A stretch of DNA of 5,188 bases from positions 1 through 5,188 of the forward strand of contig CAJTVH010000094.1 in assembly GCA_910579745.1 (NCBI GenBank). The letters are read 5' to 3'. Below are positions 1 to 5,086 of the stretch, in pieces; position 1 is the stretch's first letter; each line of letters opens with the position of its first letter. The position numbers and the translations under genes were made by a program. The DNA comes from an uncultured Clostridia bacterium (lineage in GTDB: Bacteria; Bacillota; Clostridia; Lachnospirales; CAG-274). The notes below the pieces were generated by a model. That model made no database searches, was not told where the DNA came from, and saw only the letters and a program-made list of their open reading frames with translations.

Positions 1-59
1 TGGAGGAAAAAACAAAAGAGGTATGGAAGAAAAACGGGATTAATCCTAAATACGTCTAA
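1..59 (+). CDS. C-terminal end of an unidentified protein (partial)
   Basis: The third reading frame is open from the window edge to a TAA at 57-59 and gives 18 residues ending KNGINPKYV. The composition (charged, with a Trp-Lys-Lys turn) is protein-like, whereas the frame-2 alternative stops earlier. A hairpin begins five bases after the stop, as expected at the end of a gene. Too little is present to assign a family. The product would be encoded just upstream of the methyltransferase and on the same strand. Confidence 0.5.
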   Translation, partial: EEKTKEVWKKNGINPKYV

Positions 60-63
60 TCTG

Positions 64-120
64 AGGAAACACCGCGTAGTTCAAAAAAATATTTTTAATA
101 TCCTTTGCGCGGTGTTTCCT
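64..120 (+). terminator. GC-rich 13-bp hairpin between two genes (terminator-like)
   Basis: AGGAAACACCGCG at 64-76 is exactly complementary in reverse to CGCGGTGTTTCCT at 108-120. The 31-base A/T-rich loop contains a smaller palindrome at 85-96. The hairpin starts just after the stop of the upstream gene, which suits a terminator. However, the sequence after it is TTAATTAATTTT rather than a clean T-run, and only 26 bases separate it from the methyltransferase ATG, leaving no room for a promoter. It may therefore be a leaky terminator, an RNA-stabilising or processing structure, or a control element in the methyltransferase leader. The hairpin is certain; its function is inferred. Confidence 0.45.
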
Positions 121-146
121 TAATTAATTTTAAGGAGGAAAAAACT

Positions 147-1748
147 ATGTTTAATGAGAATAAAAATTTTTATCCCACGCCCGAAAAACTTGTGAATAAA
201 ATGATTTCTTTGGTGGACTGGAACAAAGTAGAAACCGTACTCGAACCATCGGCGGGGAAAGGGGATATAGCGGAAGCGGTTAAAAAATACGGCGAAAAAT
301 ATCAAGGAGTATCATTTGACATTGATTGTATAGAGTACGATGAAAATTTACGGCATATTCTTACAGGGAAAGATTTAAAGGTTGTACATAATGATTTTTT
401 AACATATGACACAATGAAATCATATGATTTAATAATTATGAACCCGCCTTTTGAGAATGGGGACAAGCACATTTTGAAGGCTTTGGAAATGCGGGAAAAA
501 AACGGGGGCGGTGTTATTTGTCTTCTTAACGCGGAGACATTAAAAAATCCTTGTAACAACAGAAGATTGTCACTTGTGGAAAAATTAAGGGAACACGGTG
601 CCGATATTGAGTATATTCAAAACGCTTTTATGGAGGCGGAAAGAAAAACAAATGTGGAAACAGCGTTAATCAAGGTATTAATTCCCCAAACGGAAAAAGA
701 GTCGTTTATTCTTAATAATCTAAGGAAAGCGAGGGAGGAAAGGGAATGTAAGCCGGAAGAAAAAGACCAAATCGCCGAGAATGACTTTTTGAAAGTTATC
801 GTCGAGCAATATAAAATGGAAGTGGAAGCGGGAGTGAATTTGATAAGAGAGTATCAAGCGATGGCTCCGTTTATATTGTCAAGGTTTAAAGAGGGTGAGG
901 CGGAAGACTGTATTTTGAGTCTCAATGTACAAAGCCAGTACGGGAAAGGGTATGACTTGTCAGTTAATAGGTTTATTAAGGAAGTTAGAAAAAAATACTG
1001 GCGGGCGTTATTTAATAATAATGATTTTATGGGGAAACTTACGGGAAATTTACGGCGTGAGTTTTATAACAAGGTGGAAAGTTTAGGAGATTATGAGTTT
1101 TCATTATATAATATTTATGAGCTTAAACTTCAAATGAATAAAAATCTCATAAAAGGTATTGAGGAAACGATTATAGCTAAGTTTGATGATTTAAGCCGTA
1201 AATATCATTATCTTGATGAGACGTCAAAGAATATCCATTATTACAATGGGTGGAAAAGCAATAAAGGATATTATGTAAACAAAAAAGTAATTGTCCCGTT
1301 ACAGGCGTGGAGTTCTTGGGGAAGTTGCTTGTATTATCCAGCCGCTTCTTATTTATTGGATCTTGAAAAATGCTTTAATTATCTTGACGGAGGATTAACG
1401 GAATCTATTGATTTAAAGAAGACTTTAGAAATCGCCGAAAGAGAAGGACAAACAAGAAACATTGTGCTTAAATATTTCAAAGTCACATTTTATAAAAAAG
1501 GGACTTGCCATATTACATTCACAAATGAGGATTTGTTAAAAAAATTTAATATATTTGCCGGAAAATATAAAAACTGGCTTCCGCCGTCATATGGGAAAAA
1601 AGCGTACAATGATATGTCAGAGGGGGAAAAACAGGTTGTCAATGAGTTTGAGGGCGAGGACTCATATAAACGGGTTATTGAAAATAAGGATTATTTCTTA
1701 TTTGACACAAGTAATTTGTGTATGATTGAGGAAAAGCAATGTATTTAA
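147..1748 (+). CDS. Solitary class I SAM-dependent DNA methyltransferase (N6-adenine type) with DUF4942-like C-terminal region
   Basis: This 533-aa protein probably transfers a methyl group from S-adenosylmethionine to adenine in DNA. Residues 8-12 read FYPTP, as in N6-adenine methyltransferases just before the SAM fold. Residues 31-40 (VLEPSAGKGD) form the SAM-binding motif I, and N99-P100-P101-F102 is the catalytic NPPF motif. The part from about residue 250 to 500 resembles DUF4942: a KKYWRALF motif near 282-289 and an H-x-T-F segment at 455-458 followed by DLLKKFN. That region often follows methyltransferase domains in phage and plasmid proteins and may help choose the target. The start is ATG 147 because AAGGAGG lies at 132-138 with 8-base spacing; an upstream in-frame TTG at 105 sits inside a hairpin arm and lacks a ribosome site. 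No restriction endonuclease is adjacent, so a role in self-protection against host restriction is the likeliest inference. The 31-aa gene follows after 16 bases. Confidence 0.88.
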   Translation: MFNENKNFYPTPEKLVNKMISLVDWNKVETVLEPSAGKGDIAEAVKKYGEKYQGVSFDIDCIEYDENLRHILTGKDLKVVHNDFLTYDTMKSYDLIIMNPPFENGDKHILKALEMREKNGGGVICLLNAETLKNPCNNRRLSLVEKLREHGADIEYIQNAFMEAERKTNVETALIKVLIPQTEKESFILNNLRKAREERECKPEEKDQIAENDFLKVIVEQYKMEVEAGVNLIREYQAMAPFILSRFKEGEAEDCILSLNVQSQYGKGYDLSVNRFIKEVRKKYWRALFNNNDFMGKLTGNLRREFYNKVESLGDYEFSLYNIYELKLQMNKNLIKGIEETIIAKFDDLSRKYHYLDETSKNIHYYNGWKSNKGYYVNKKVIVPLQAWSSWGSCLYYPAASYLLDLEKCFNYLDGGLTESIDLKKTLEIAEREGQTRNIVLKYFKVTFYKKGTCHITFTNEDLLKKFNIFAGKYKNWLPPSYGKKAYNDMSEGEKQVVNEFEGEDSYKRVIENKDYFLFDTSNLCMIEEKQCI

Positions 1749-1764
1749 GAAAAGAGGAAAATAT

Positions 1765-1860
1765 ATGTTAAACATTATAAATATTACGGCGATAATAGTA
1801 TTATCGTTTGCTGGTTTTGGAATAATTGATATGGTTATTGAGAGCGGAAAGGGGAAATAA
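1765..1860 (+). CDS. Small single-pass membrane peptide (31 aa)
   Basis: ATG 1765 is preceded by AGAGGA at 1753-1758 and follows the methyltransferase stop by 16 bases, so it is probably co-transcribed. Residues about 4-24 are almost entirely Ile, Val, Leu, Ala, Phe and Gly (for example TAIIVLSFAGFGII), long enough to cross a membrane once. The tail is short and polar with lysines (ESGKGK). I do not recognise a family. Small peptides of this shape occur as type I toxins, small holin-like proteins and regulators, but nothing here selects among these. No antisense RNA or promoter typical of a toxin-antitoxin pair is apparent. Confidence 0.6.
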   Translation: MLNIINITAIIVLSFAGFGIIDMVIESGKGK

Positions 1861-1863
1861 GAA

Positions 1864-1965
1864 ATGGAAAATCAAAGTAAAAGTTTGCTGAAACTAATTT
1901 CTAATTTGTATGTTTTAAGATACACAACAGAACAAATCAAGGAAATAGCGAAAAAATATATATGA
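1864..1965 (+). CDS. Hypothetical 33-aa peptide, possible leader peptide
   Basis: The start ATG 1864 lies three bases after the stop of the membrane peptide, with a GGGG-type ribosome site at 1851-1854 inside the end of that gene, so the two are tightly spaced and likely translated together. The peptide is a basic amphipathic helix (SKSLLKLISNLYVLRY, then TTEQIKEIAKKYI) with no recognisable family. Its TGA ends 12 bases before a set of mutually exclusive RNA hairpins (1978-2032). A ribosome finishing this frame would therefore cover the start of the first pairing strand. This makes a leader-peptide role possible, but the codons near its end show no obvious regulatory run beyond AAA AAA TAT ATA. 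Confidence 0.55.
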   Translation: MENQSKSLLKLISNLYVLRYTTEQIKEIAKKYI

Positions 1966-1977
1966 AGATAAAACCTC

Positions 1978-2039
1978 GCACGCTGATATGAAGCGTGCCG
2001 CGTGTTCTACGCTTCTCACGTCAAAAGAAGCGGTTTTTT
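1978..2039 (+). promoter_or_regulatory. Four-strand attenuator-like RNA element
   Basis: Four segments can pair in competing ways. Strand 1 GCACGCT (1978-1984) pairs with AGCGTGC (1992-1998). The overlapping GAAGCGT (1990-1996) instead pairs with ACGCTTC (2009-2015). CGCTTCT (2010-2016) pairs with AGAAGCG (2026-2032), the hairpin directly before a T-run. Forming the first and last pairings gives termination; forming the middle pairing blocks it. That is the logic of transcription attenuation. The 33-aa frame ends just upstream, and no good promoter is visible between the T-run and the next gene at 2079, which suits readthrough control. The pairings are read directly from the sequence; regulation is inferred. 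Confidence 0.5.
2010..2039 (+). terminator. Intrinsic terminator
   Basis: A 7-bp stem, CGCTTCT at 2010-2016 with AGAAGCG at 2026-2032, encloses a 9-base loop and is followed by one G and six T (2034-2039). This is a standard Rho-independent layout. It either ends the methyltransferase-small peptide transcript or acts as the switchable terminator of the surrounding attenuator-like element. Confidence 0.65.
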
Positions 2040-2078
2040 ATTGGAAAGTTAATTTTACAAAGTTTAGGAGGAATAAAT

Positions 2079-2177
2079 ATGAGAAAAGATATTTTAGAAC
2101 AGTTATTTGTGGAGTTGTTTGAGGTAAACCATTTAACATTAGATTTGATTGATGAAATTGGGAATACGAAATTTTAA
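2079..2177 (+). CDS. Small hypothetical protein (32 aa as read), probable 5' half of a frameshifted gene
   Basis: ATG 2079 has a strong ribosome site AGGAGG at 2066-2071 with 7-base spacing. This start is preferred over an in-frame GTG at 1995, which lies within the hairpin region and has no ribosome site. The product begins MRKDILEQLFVELFEVNHL, an acidic amphipathic helix, and stops at TAA 2175-2177 within the context AAATTTTAATTAAA. Directly after the stop, the -1 frame is open for 46 further codons with coding character. One extra T in the TTTT run would join them into a protein of about 79 aa. The family is not recognised. Confidence 0.5.
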   Translation: MRKDILEQLFVELFEVNHLTLDLIDEIGNTKF

Positions 2178-2317
2178 TTAAATTTTATAAGAAAACTATT
2201 GTAGAGGATTTGACAAAAGAAGAGTTGTTAAATCATAAAAACAAGGTATCATATTCTTGTTTAGGTACTTTGTCAAAAAGTGAGTTAGATAATTTCTTAG
2301 AAAATTTATATAGTTAA
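2178..2317 (+). pseudogene. Out-of-frame continuation of the preceding small gene
   Basis: In the -1 frame relative to the gene at 2079, the sequence reads on without a start codon (LIKFYKKTIVEDLTKEELLN, then a segment ending SELDNFLENLYS) to TAA 2315-2317. Its mix of charged and hydrophobic residues and short helices looks like real protein. It has no ATG, and its only near-cognate start, a TTG near 2210, sits too close to an AGAGGA to be used well. The simplest reading is that 2079-2317 was one gene of about 79 codons that lost a T at 2172-2175, through real decay or a sequencing error. Programmed -1 frameshifting is possible, but the local AAA TTT codons do not re-pair well after a -1 slip. 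Confidence 0.45.
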
Positions 2318-2369
2318 TGGCGCAGACAGGTACAGCGGAATATTTTGAAATAGGCAAGGAGGGAATCTT

Positions 2370-2540
2370 ATGACCGCGTTATTATTTATTGGAATAGGTT
2401 ATTTAATTTTTAAACTAATCTCAAGTTTTGACTCAAACACGGGGAGAGTCAATAATTCTGAATTGTTGCTATACGACCACCAAAATGGAAAATCTATTGA
2501 GGAATGCGAGATATTAAGAAAGTGTGGAAGATATAATTGA
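2370..2540 (+). CDS. Small membrane-anchored hypothetical protein (56 aa)
   Basis: ATG 2370 follows AAGGAGG at 2356-2362 with 7-base spacing, a strong initiation site. Residues 1-17 (MTALLFIGIGYLIFKLI) form a hydrophobic segment that could be a membrane anchor or uncleaved signal. The remaining 39 residues are soluble, with a Ser/Asn-rich linker and a C-terminal part holding two cysteines (in EECEILRKCGRYN). No family is recognised. It is the last small gene before the ATPase and shares the strand and spacing style of a phage-type small-gene cluster. The TGA overlaps the left arm of an A/T inverted repeat. Confidence 0.6.
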   Translation: MTALLFIGIGYLIFKLISSFDSNTGRVNNSELLLYDHQNGKSIEECEILRKCGRYN

Positions 2541-2558
2541 AAAATAAGTGTTATTTTT
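2540..2558 (+). repeat. Short A/T inverted repeat after the 56-aa gene
   Basis: AAAAATAA (2540-2547) and TTATTTTT (2551-2558) are exact reverse complements separated by GTG. All eight pairs are A-T, so as RNA it is weak. It could be a poor terminator or a protein-binding palindrome beside the ATPase promoter region. Its function is not determinable from sequence. Confidence 0.3.
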
Positions 2559-2585
2559 ACTAAGTTTATGAAGTTTCATTATATT
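2556..2585 (+). promoter_or_regulatory. Weak candidate promoter for the ATPase gene
   Basis: TTTACT (2556-2561) and TATATT (2580-2585) are separated by 18 bases and would start transcription near 2592, about 25 bases before the ATPase GTG. Matches are imperfect and the region is very A/T-rich, so chance occurrence is likely enough to keep this tentative. The 76-base gap before the ATPase, larger than the other gaps in this cluster, gives mild support. Confidence 0.25.
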
Positions 2586-2616
2586 AAAATGAGATGATAA
2601 GATTGGAGGTAAAATA

Positions 2617-3558
2617 GTGAGGTTAGTTAATCTTAACATCAAGAAGTTACACGGATGTTATAACTATAATGTTAAATTTAATACGGATGTAACTTTCATT
2701 TATGGCGCGAATGGCTGCGGGAAAACAACCGTTTTAAATATTACGGAAGCGGTAATATCAGGCGAATTATTTAAACTTTTTAATTATCAATTTGAGGAAG
2801 TCAAGTTAGGTTACGCTAAAAGTGAGAATTTAAACGATATAAAATATATTGTTATAAAGTTAAAAAAATCAAATTTAGATATTGAGTTTAACAATCAAAA
2901 TTATAATATCGAAATTGACGGTCTTTTTGAAAGTATGCGTTTTTCAAAAGGAAATTTAAGAAATATTACCGAAGTTTATTTTAAGCGGTATAATTTTTTG
3001 TTTGAAATCAAAAATACTTTTAATTATGTTTGTCTTACCTTAAATTGTTCCAATATTTTATATGGATATGGTATGGGAGTACAAAAATTTCATTTGTCTC
3101 ACAATTTTTTAGATAAGGAACCGGCTGTGTCACAATCGGAAAATTTAATTTACAATGAACAATTACGTAAATCTATAGAAATTTTTAAAAGTATAATAAA
3201 TGAATTTATCGGAGATAGTGTCAACAAAAAGAGAATTAAAATAGATACTATGGGAAAAATATTTTTTACAACAAAATACAGTAAGGATAAAATTAAAGTA
3301 CAGCATCTGTCTTCCGGTGAGAAACGTTTAATTGTGTTTTTCGCGAATTTAATTTTTAATGTAAGAAATAATTTGTCAGGAATTTTTGTGATTGACGAAC
3401 CAGAACTTTCCTTACATTTATCATGGCAAAAAATATTTGTGGAAAAGGTGTTGGAAGTAAATAATAATATTCAATTAATTTTTGCGACACACGCGCCAGA
3501 GATTATTGGAAAAAACAGAAGTAAAATATATAAACTGGAAAGCGAGTATGTATTTTAA
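2617..3558 (+). CDS. AAA/ABC-type ATPase (AAA_21, OLD-like), no nuclease domain
   Basis: This 313-aa cytoplasmic ATPase has the SMC/ABC head architecture. It shows an N-terminal strand (MRLVNLNIKKLHG), Walker A GANGCGKTT at 30-38, signature motif LSSGEK at 231-236, Walker B VIDEPELSLH at 258-267 with the catalytic Glu 261, and a switch histidine in FATHAPEII (His 292). The THAPEII ending is typical of OLD-family and AAA_21 ATPases found in phage-defence proteins and mobile elements. About 190 residues of variable insertion separate Walker A from the signature. No TOPRIM or other nuclease domain follows, so the protein is ATPase-only and shorter than typical OLD nucleases or Septu PtuA. GTG is the start, with GGAGG at 2605-2609 and 7-base spacing. 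A strong terminator ends the gene, so it looks like a single-gene unit; the biological target is unknown. Confidence 0.85.
   Translation: MRLVNLNIKKLHGCYNYNVKFNTDVTFIYGANGCGKTTVLNITEAVISGELFKLFNYQFEEVKLGYAKSENLNDIKYIVIKLKKSNLDIEFNNQNYNIEIDGLFESMRFSKGNLRNITEVYFKRYNFLFEIKNTFNYVCLTLNCSNILYGYGMGVQKFHLSHNFLDKEPAVSQSENLIYNEQLRKSIEIFKSIINEFIGDSVNKKRIKIDTMGKIFFTTKYSKDKIKVQHLSSGEKRLIVFFANLIFNVRNNLSGIFVIDEPELSLHLSWQKIFVEKVLEVNNNIQLIFATHAPEIIGKNRSKIYKLESEYVF
3506..3534 (+). promoter_or_regulatory. Candidate sigma-70 promoter inside the ATPase 3' end
   Basis: TTGGAA (3506-3511) and TATAAA (3529-3534) are exactly 17 bases apart, a good vegetative promoter match, with a start expected near 3541. The strong terminator at 3601-3640 lies only about 60 bases later. 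The transcript would be either a short RNA of roughly 100 bases or a leader that reads through into the zinc-ribbon and recombinase genes, which have no better visible promoter. A chance match in A/T-rich coding DNA is possible. Confidence 0.3.
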
Positions 3559-3600
3559 ACAGCTAAATATAAATAAGATTAACAAAATTACATATCAAAG

Positions 3601-3640
3601 AAAAAATAAGATATTGTGAAATCAATGTCTTATTTTTTTT
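3601..3640 (+). terminator. Strong intrinsic terminator after the ATPase
   Basis: Positions 3601-3616 pair with 3623-3638 in a 16-bp stem (one T-G wobble) around a 6-base loop TGAAAT, and the T-run spans 3633-3640. The A-run on the left arm makes it potentially active in both directions. It separates the ATPase from the recombinase unit. Confidence 0.85.
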
Positions 3641-3669
3641 ACGCTGAAATTTGAAAGGCTGGGGGTAAA

Positions 3670-3909
3670 ATGGGAAAGAGAAACGGAAATACAATATTGT
3701 CGGATTTGTATTGTACAGAGTGCGGTTTTCATATGACCGTTCAAAGGAGAAAATGCAAGCCGCGTGAAAAAGGTCATATAGAAAAAATATGGTGCTGTAA
3801 TTGTAGAAAAGAAAGAAAGTTTATAGAGGTCAGAGGAAGAGACTTCTTGTTGTCAAACGTGATTGATTTTGAAATTAAAGGAGGTAATATTTATGAGAAG
3901 AAAGTGTGA
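3670..3909 (+). CDS. Phage-type zinc-ribbon protein (79 aa)
   Basis: Two CxxC knuckles, C15-x-x-C18 (YCTECGF) and C42-x-x-C45 (WCCNC), about 24 residues apart, form a classic zinc ribbon. Between them lies a very basic stretch (VQRRKCKPREKGHIEK). The pattern of a GH(I/L)-containing loop just before the second CxxC and a following Lys/Glu-rich strand resembles small zinc-ribbon proteins of Bacillota phages and integrative elements, from memory of the family. A nucleic-acid-binding role is likely. The ATG has GGGGG at 3661-3665, only 4 bases away, an unusual and probably weak site. The last 17 bases overlap the recombinase gene, and the recombinase ribosome site lies inside this frame, so the two are translationally linked and may work together. 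Confidence 0.7.
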   Translation: MGKRNGNTILSDLYCTECGFHMTVQRRKCKPREKGHIEKIWCCNCRKERKFIEVRGRDFLLSNVIDFEIKGGNIYEKKV

Positions 3910-4744
3910 CGACAGGGTAGACAGCTGCGGAACGTCAAGCCTTGTGGAACCGTTCAGAGACCAGAATGACATTATAAAAATGCAGAACTACTTTAAAGAG
4001 CGTGAGCAATGGCTTATGTATTTAATATTCGTTATGGGTATCTGTATGGGACGCAGAATAGGAGATACGCTGTCTTTGAGATGGAATCAGTTTTACCATT
4101 CTAATGGGAAAAGAAGAGACGAGATAGGAGAGTTAAAAGAGCAAAAAACAGATAAGTACGCCTCGCCTTTCATTACGGAATCGGTATGGAAAGCGATTGA
4201 TATTTACAGAGAACACACGGGATGTAAGCCATCCGTGAATAACTATGAGAATTTAATTTCAATACAGCTTGCCGGAAATTATAAAGGGCAGCCAATTACT
4301 GTGGACGGGTGCCTTAAAGCGATGAAAAGGGCGGCGAAAGCTGTCGGGATAACATATAACGTGGGAAATCACAGCACAAGGAAAACTTTCGGATATATGT
4401 GTTTTAATTTGTTTCCTAACGATCCTTACACACTTCCGCTTCTTCAAAAATGTTTTAATCATCACTCTGAAAAGGTAACATTAGACTACATAGGGTTATC
4501 AAAAGACGGAATGAAAAAACTATACAATGGCGTAAGTAATGTTGTTGGTGACTTAATGGAAGGAAAAACTGTCTCATATTCTCAAAAAATAGCGAATGTA
4601 ATTACTAACGATTACGACAAGCTAAGACAGACTATTATTGACGCATATATGCTGGGGAAAAAATCGTCTGAATCCTCCGCGGGAGATGTATTGAGAGATA
4701 TTGAGTTAATTATGGGGCGGGTCAGAGATGAGGCCGTAGTATAA
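3893..4744 (+). CDS. Tyrosine recombinase/integrase, catalytic domain without N-terminal arm
   Basis: The protein (283 aa) is a site-specific DNA strand-exchange enzyme of the phage integrase family. All catalytic positions are visible: Arg 55 in GRRIGDTLSLRW, a beta-hairpin Lys near 85 (KEQKTDK), His 160 and Arg 163 in NHSTRKTFGY, His 190 in FNHHS, and the nucleophile Tyr 199 in LDYIGL. Only about 40 residues precede the catalytic domain, so the usual SAM-like core-binding and arm-binding domains are missing. About 80 residues follow the tyrosine, including a helical tail. The start is ATG 3893 because AAGGAGG lies at 3878-3884 with 8-base spacing; a TTG at 3863 in the same frame lacks such support. 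It overlaps the zinc-ribbon gene by 17 bases. No attachment site or flanking repeat is apparent, so its role (integration, dimer resolution or inversion) is open. Confidence 0.85.
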   Translation: MRRKCDDRVDSCGTSSLVEPFRDQNDIIKMQNYFKEREQWLMYLIFVMGICMGRRIGDTLSLRWNQFYHSNGKRRDEIGELKEQKTDKYASPFITESVWKAIDIYREHTGCKPSVNNYENLISIQLAGNYKGQPITVDGCLKAMKRAAKAVGITYNVGNHSTRKTFGYMCFNLFPNDPYTLPLLQKCFNHHSEKVTLDYIGLSKDGMKKLYNGVSNVVGDLMEGKTVSYSQKIANVITNDYDKLRQTIIDAYMLGKKSSESSAGDVLRDIELIMGRVRDEAVV

Positions 4745-4793
4745 AATTTTTAGAAAATGTTGTGTAAAAATTGAGTTAAAGGAGCTGAGATAT

Positions 4794-4922
4794 ATGATAC
4801 TGTGTGAGTTTAAGATAAACGGAATAAGCTATGTGACTGTACGGCTTAAAAACTCAGCGCATGTTATGCCTAAAAGTGAGTGGAAACATGTAGAGTGTGA
4901 ACGCGGCGGAATAGGGAAATAA
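4794..4922 (+). CDS. Small hypothetical protein (42 aa)
   Basis: ATG 4794 follows AAAGGAG at 4778-4784 with 9-base spacing. The product starts MILCEFKINGISYVTVRLKN and continues with a segment containing MPKSEWKHVEC, ending in a Gly-rich basic tail. The alternating pattern at the start suggests a beta hairpin. No family is recognised. No terminator lies between it and the recombinase, so the genes are probably co-transcribed. Confidence 0.6.
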   Translation: MILCEFKINGISYVTVRLKNSAHVMPKSEWKHVECERGGIGK

Positions 4923-4970
4923 GATAGAGAGAAATGATTGTTATGGAAATAGAAAATAAGGAGGATTGAT

Positions 4971-5086
4971 GTGGACGAAAAGATTTAAGAGAAGTAAATA
5001 AAAATAGCGGTAATAATGTAGTAGTAAAAATGGTTAGTGAAAAAGTTGTCATTTTAAATCTAATAAGAAAGGAAGACAAGATATGA
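4971..5086 (+). pseudogene. Small hypothetical gene, apparently frameshifted in an A-run
   Basis: A strong AAGGAGG at 4958-4964 points to GTG 4971 (6-base spacing), which reads only VDEKI before TAA. In the -1 frame the sequence continues KDLREVNKNSGNN and then VVVKMVSEKVVILNLIRKED to TGA 5084-5086, which overlaps the next ATG as ATGA. One extra A in the AAAA run at 4978-4981 would join these into a 38-aa protein beginning MDEKDLREVNK. The ATGA overlap suggests that the -1 frame is, or was, truly translated to its end. A different reading joins the same frame to an upstream mini-ORF at 4934 (MIVMEIENKED) through an in-frame TGA at 4967-4969, but the ribosome site placement argues for a new start after that stop. 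The cause may be decay, sequencing error or programmed shifting. Confidence 0.45.

Noticed and set aside
105..146. TTG start extending the methyltransferase by 14 residues
   Set aside because: The codons run through the hairpin arm and the AAGGAGG site itself; ATG 147 is ideally spaced and begins just before the conserved FYPTP motif.
120..559. Two minus-strand frames of 61 and 85 aa across the start of the methyltransferase gene
   Set aside because: They lie opposite a gene with clear catalytic motifs, show no supporting ribosome sites or family features, and are explained by the coding strand.
1995..2078. GTG start extending the 32-aa gene upstream by 28 residues
   Set aside because: It runs through the hairpins and the T-run, lacks a ribosome site, and ATG 2079 has a strong one.
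2568..2597. 9-codon ATG frame before the ATPase
   Set aside because: It has no ribosome binding site and is too short to distinguish from chance.
3670..3909. HNH nuclease partner for the ATPase (Septu-like pair)
   Set aside because: The cysteines form a zinc ribbon, but the catalytic histidine-asparagine-histidine pattern is absent, and a strong terminator separates the genes.
4259..4465. Minus-strand 68-aa frame inside the recombinase gene
   Set aside because: It is antisense to the catalytic His/Arg region of a well-supported recombinase and has no independent support.
4967..4969. In-frame TGA as selenocysteine or a reassigned codon
   Set aside because: No SECIS-like element or selenoprotein family is seen, the large genes use TGG for Trp, and a strong ribosome site restarts translation at this spot.
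4870..5079. Minus-strand 69-aa hydrophobic frame
   Set aside because: Its Ser/Leu/Phe-rich sequence is the complement of purine-rich + strand DNA including ribosome sites, which makes artificial hydrophobic frames. It has no recognisable family.
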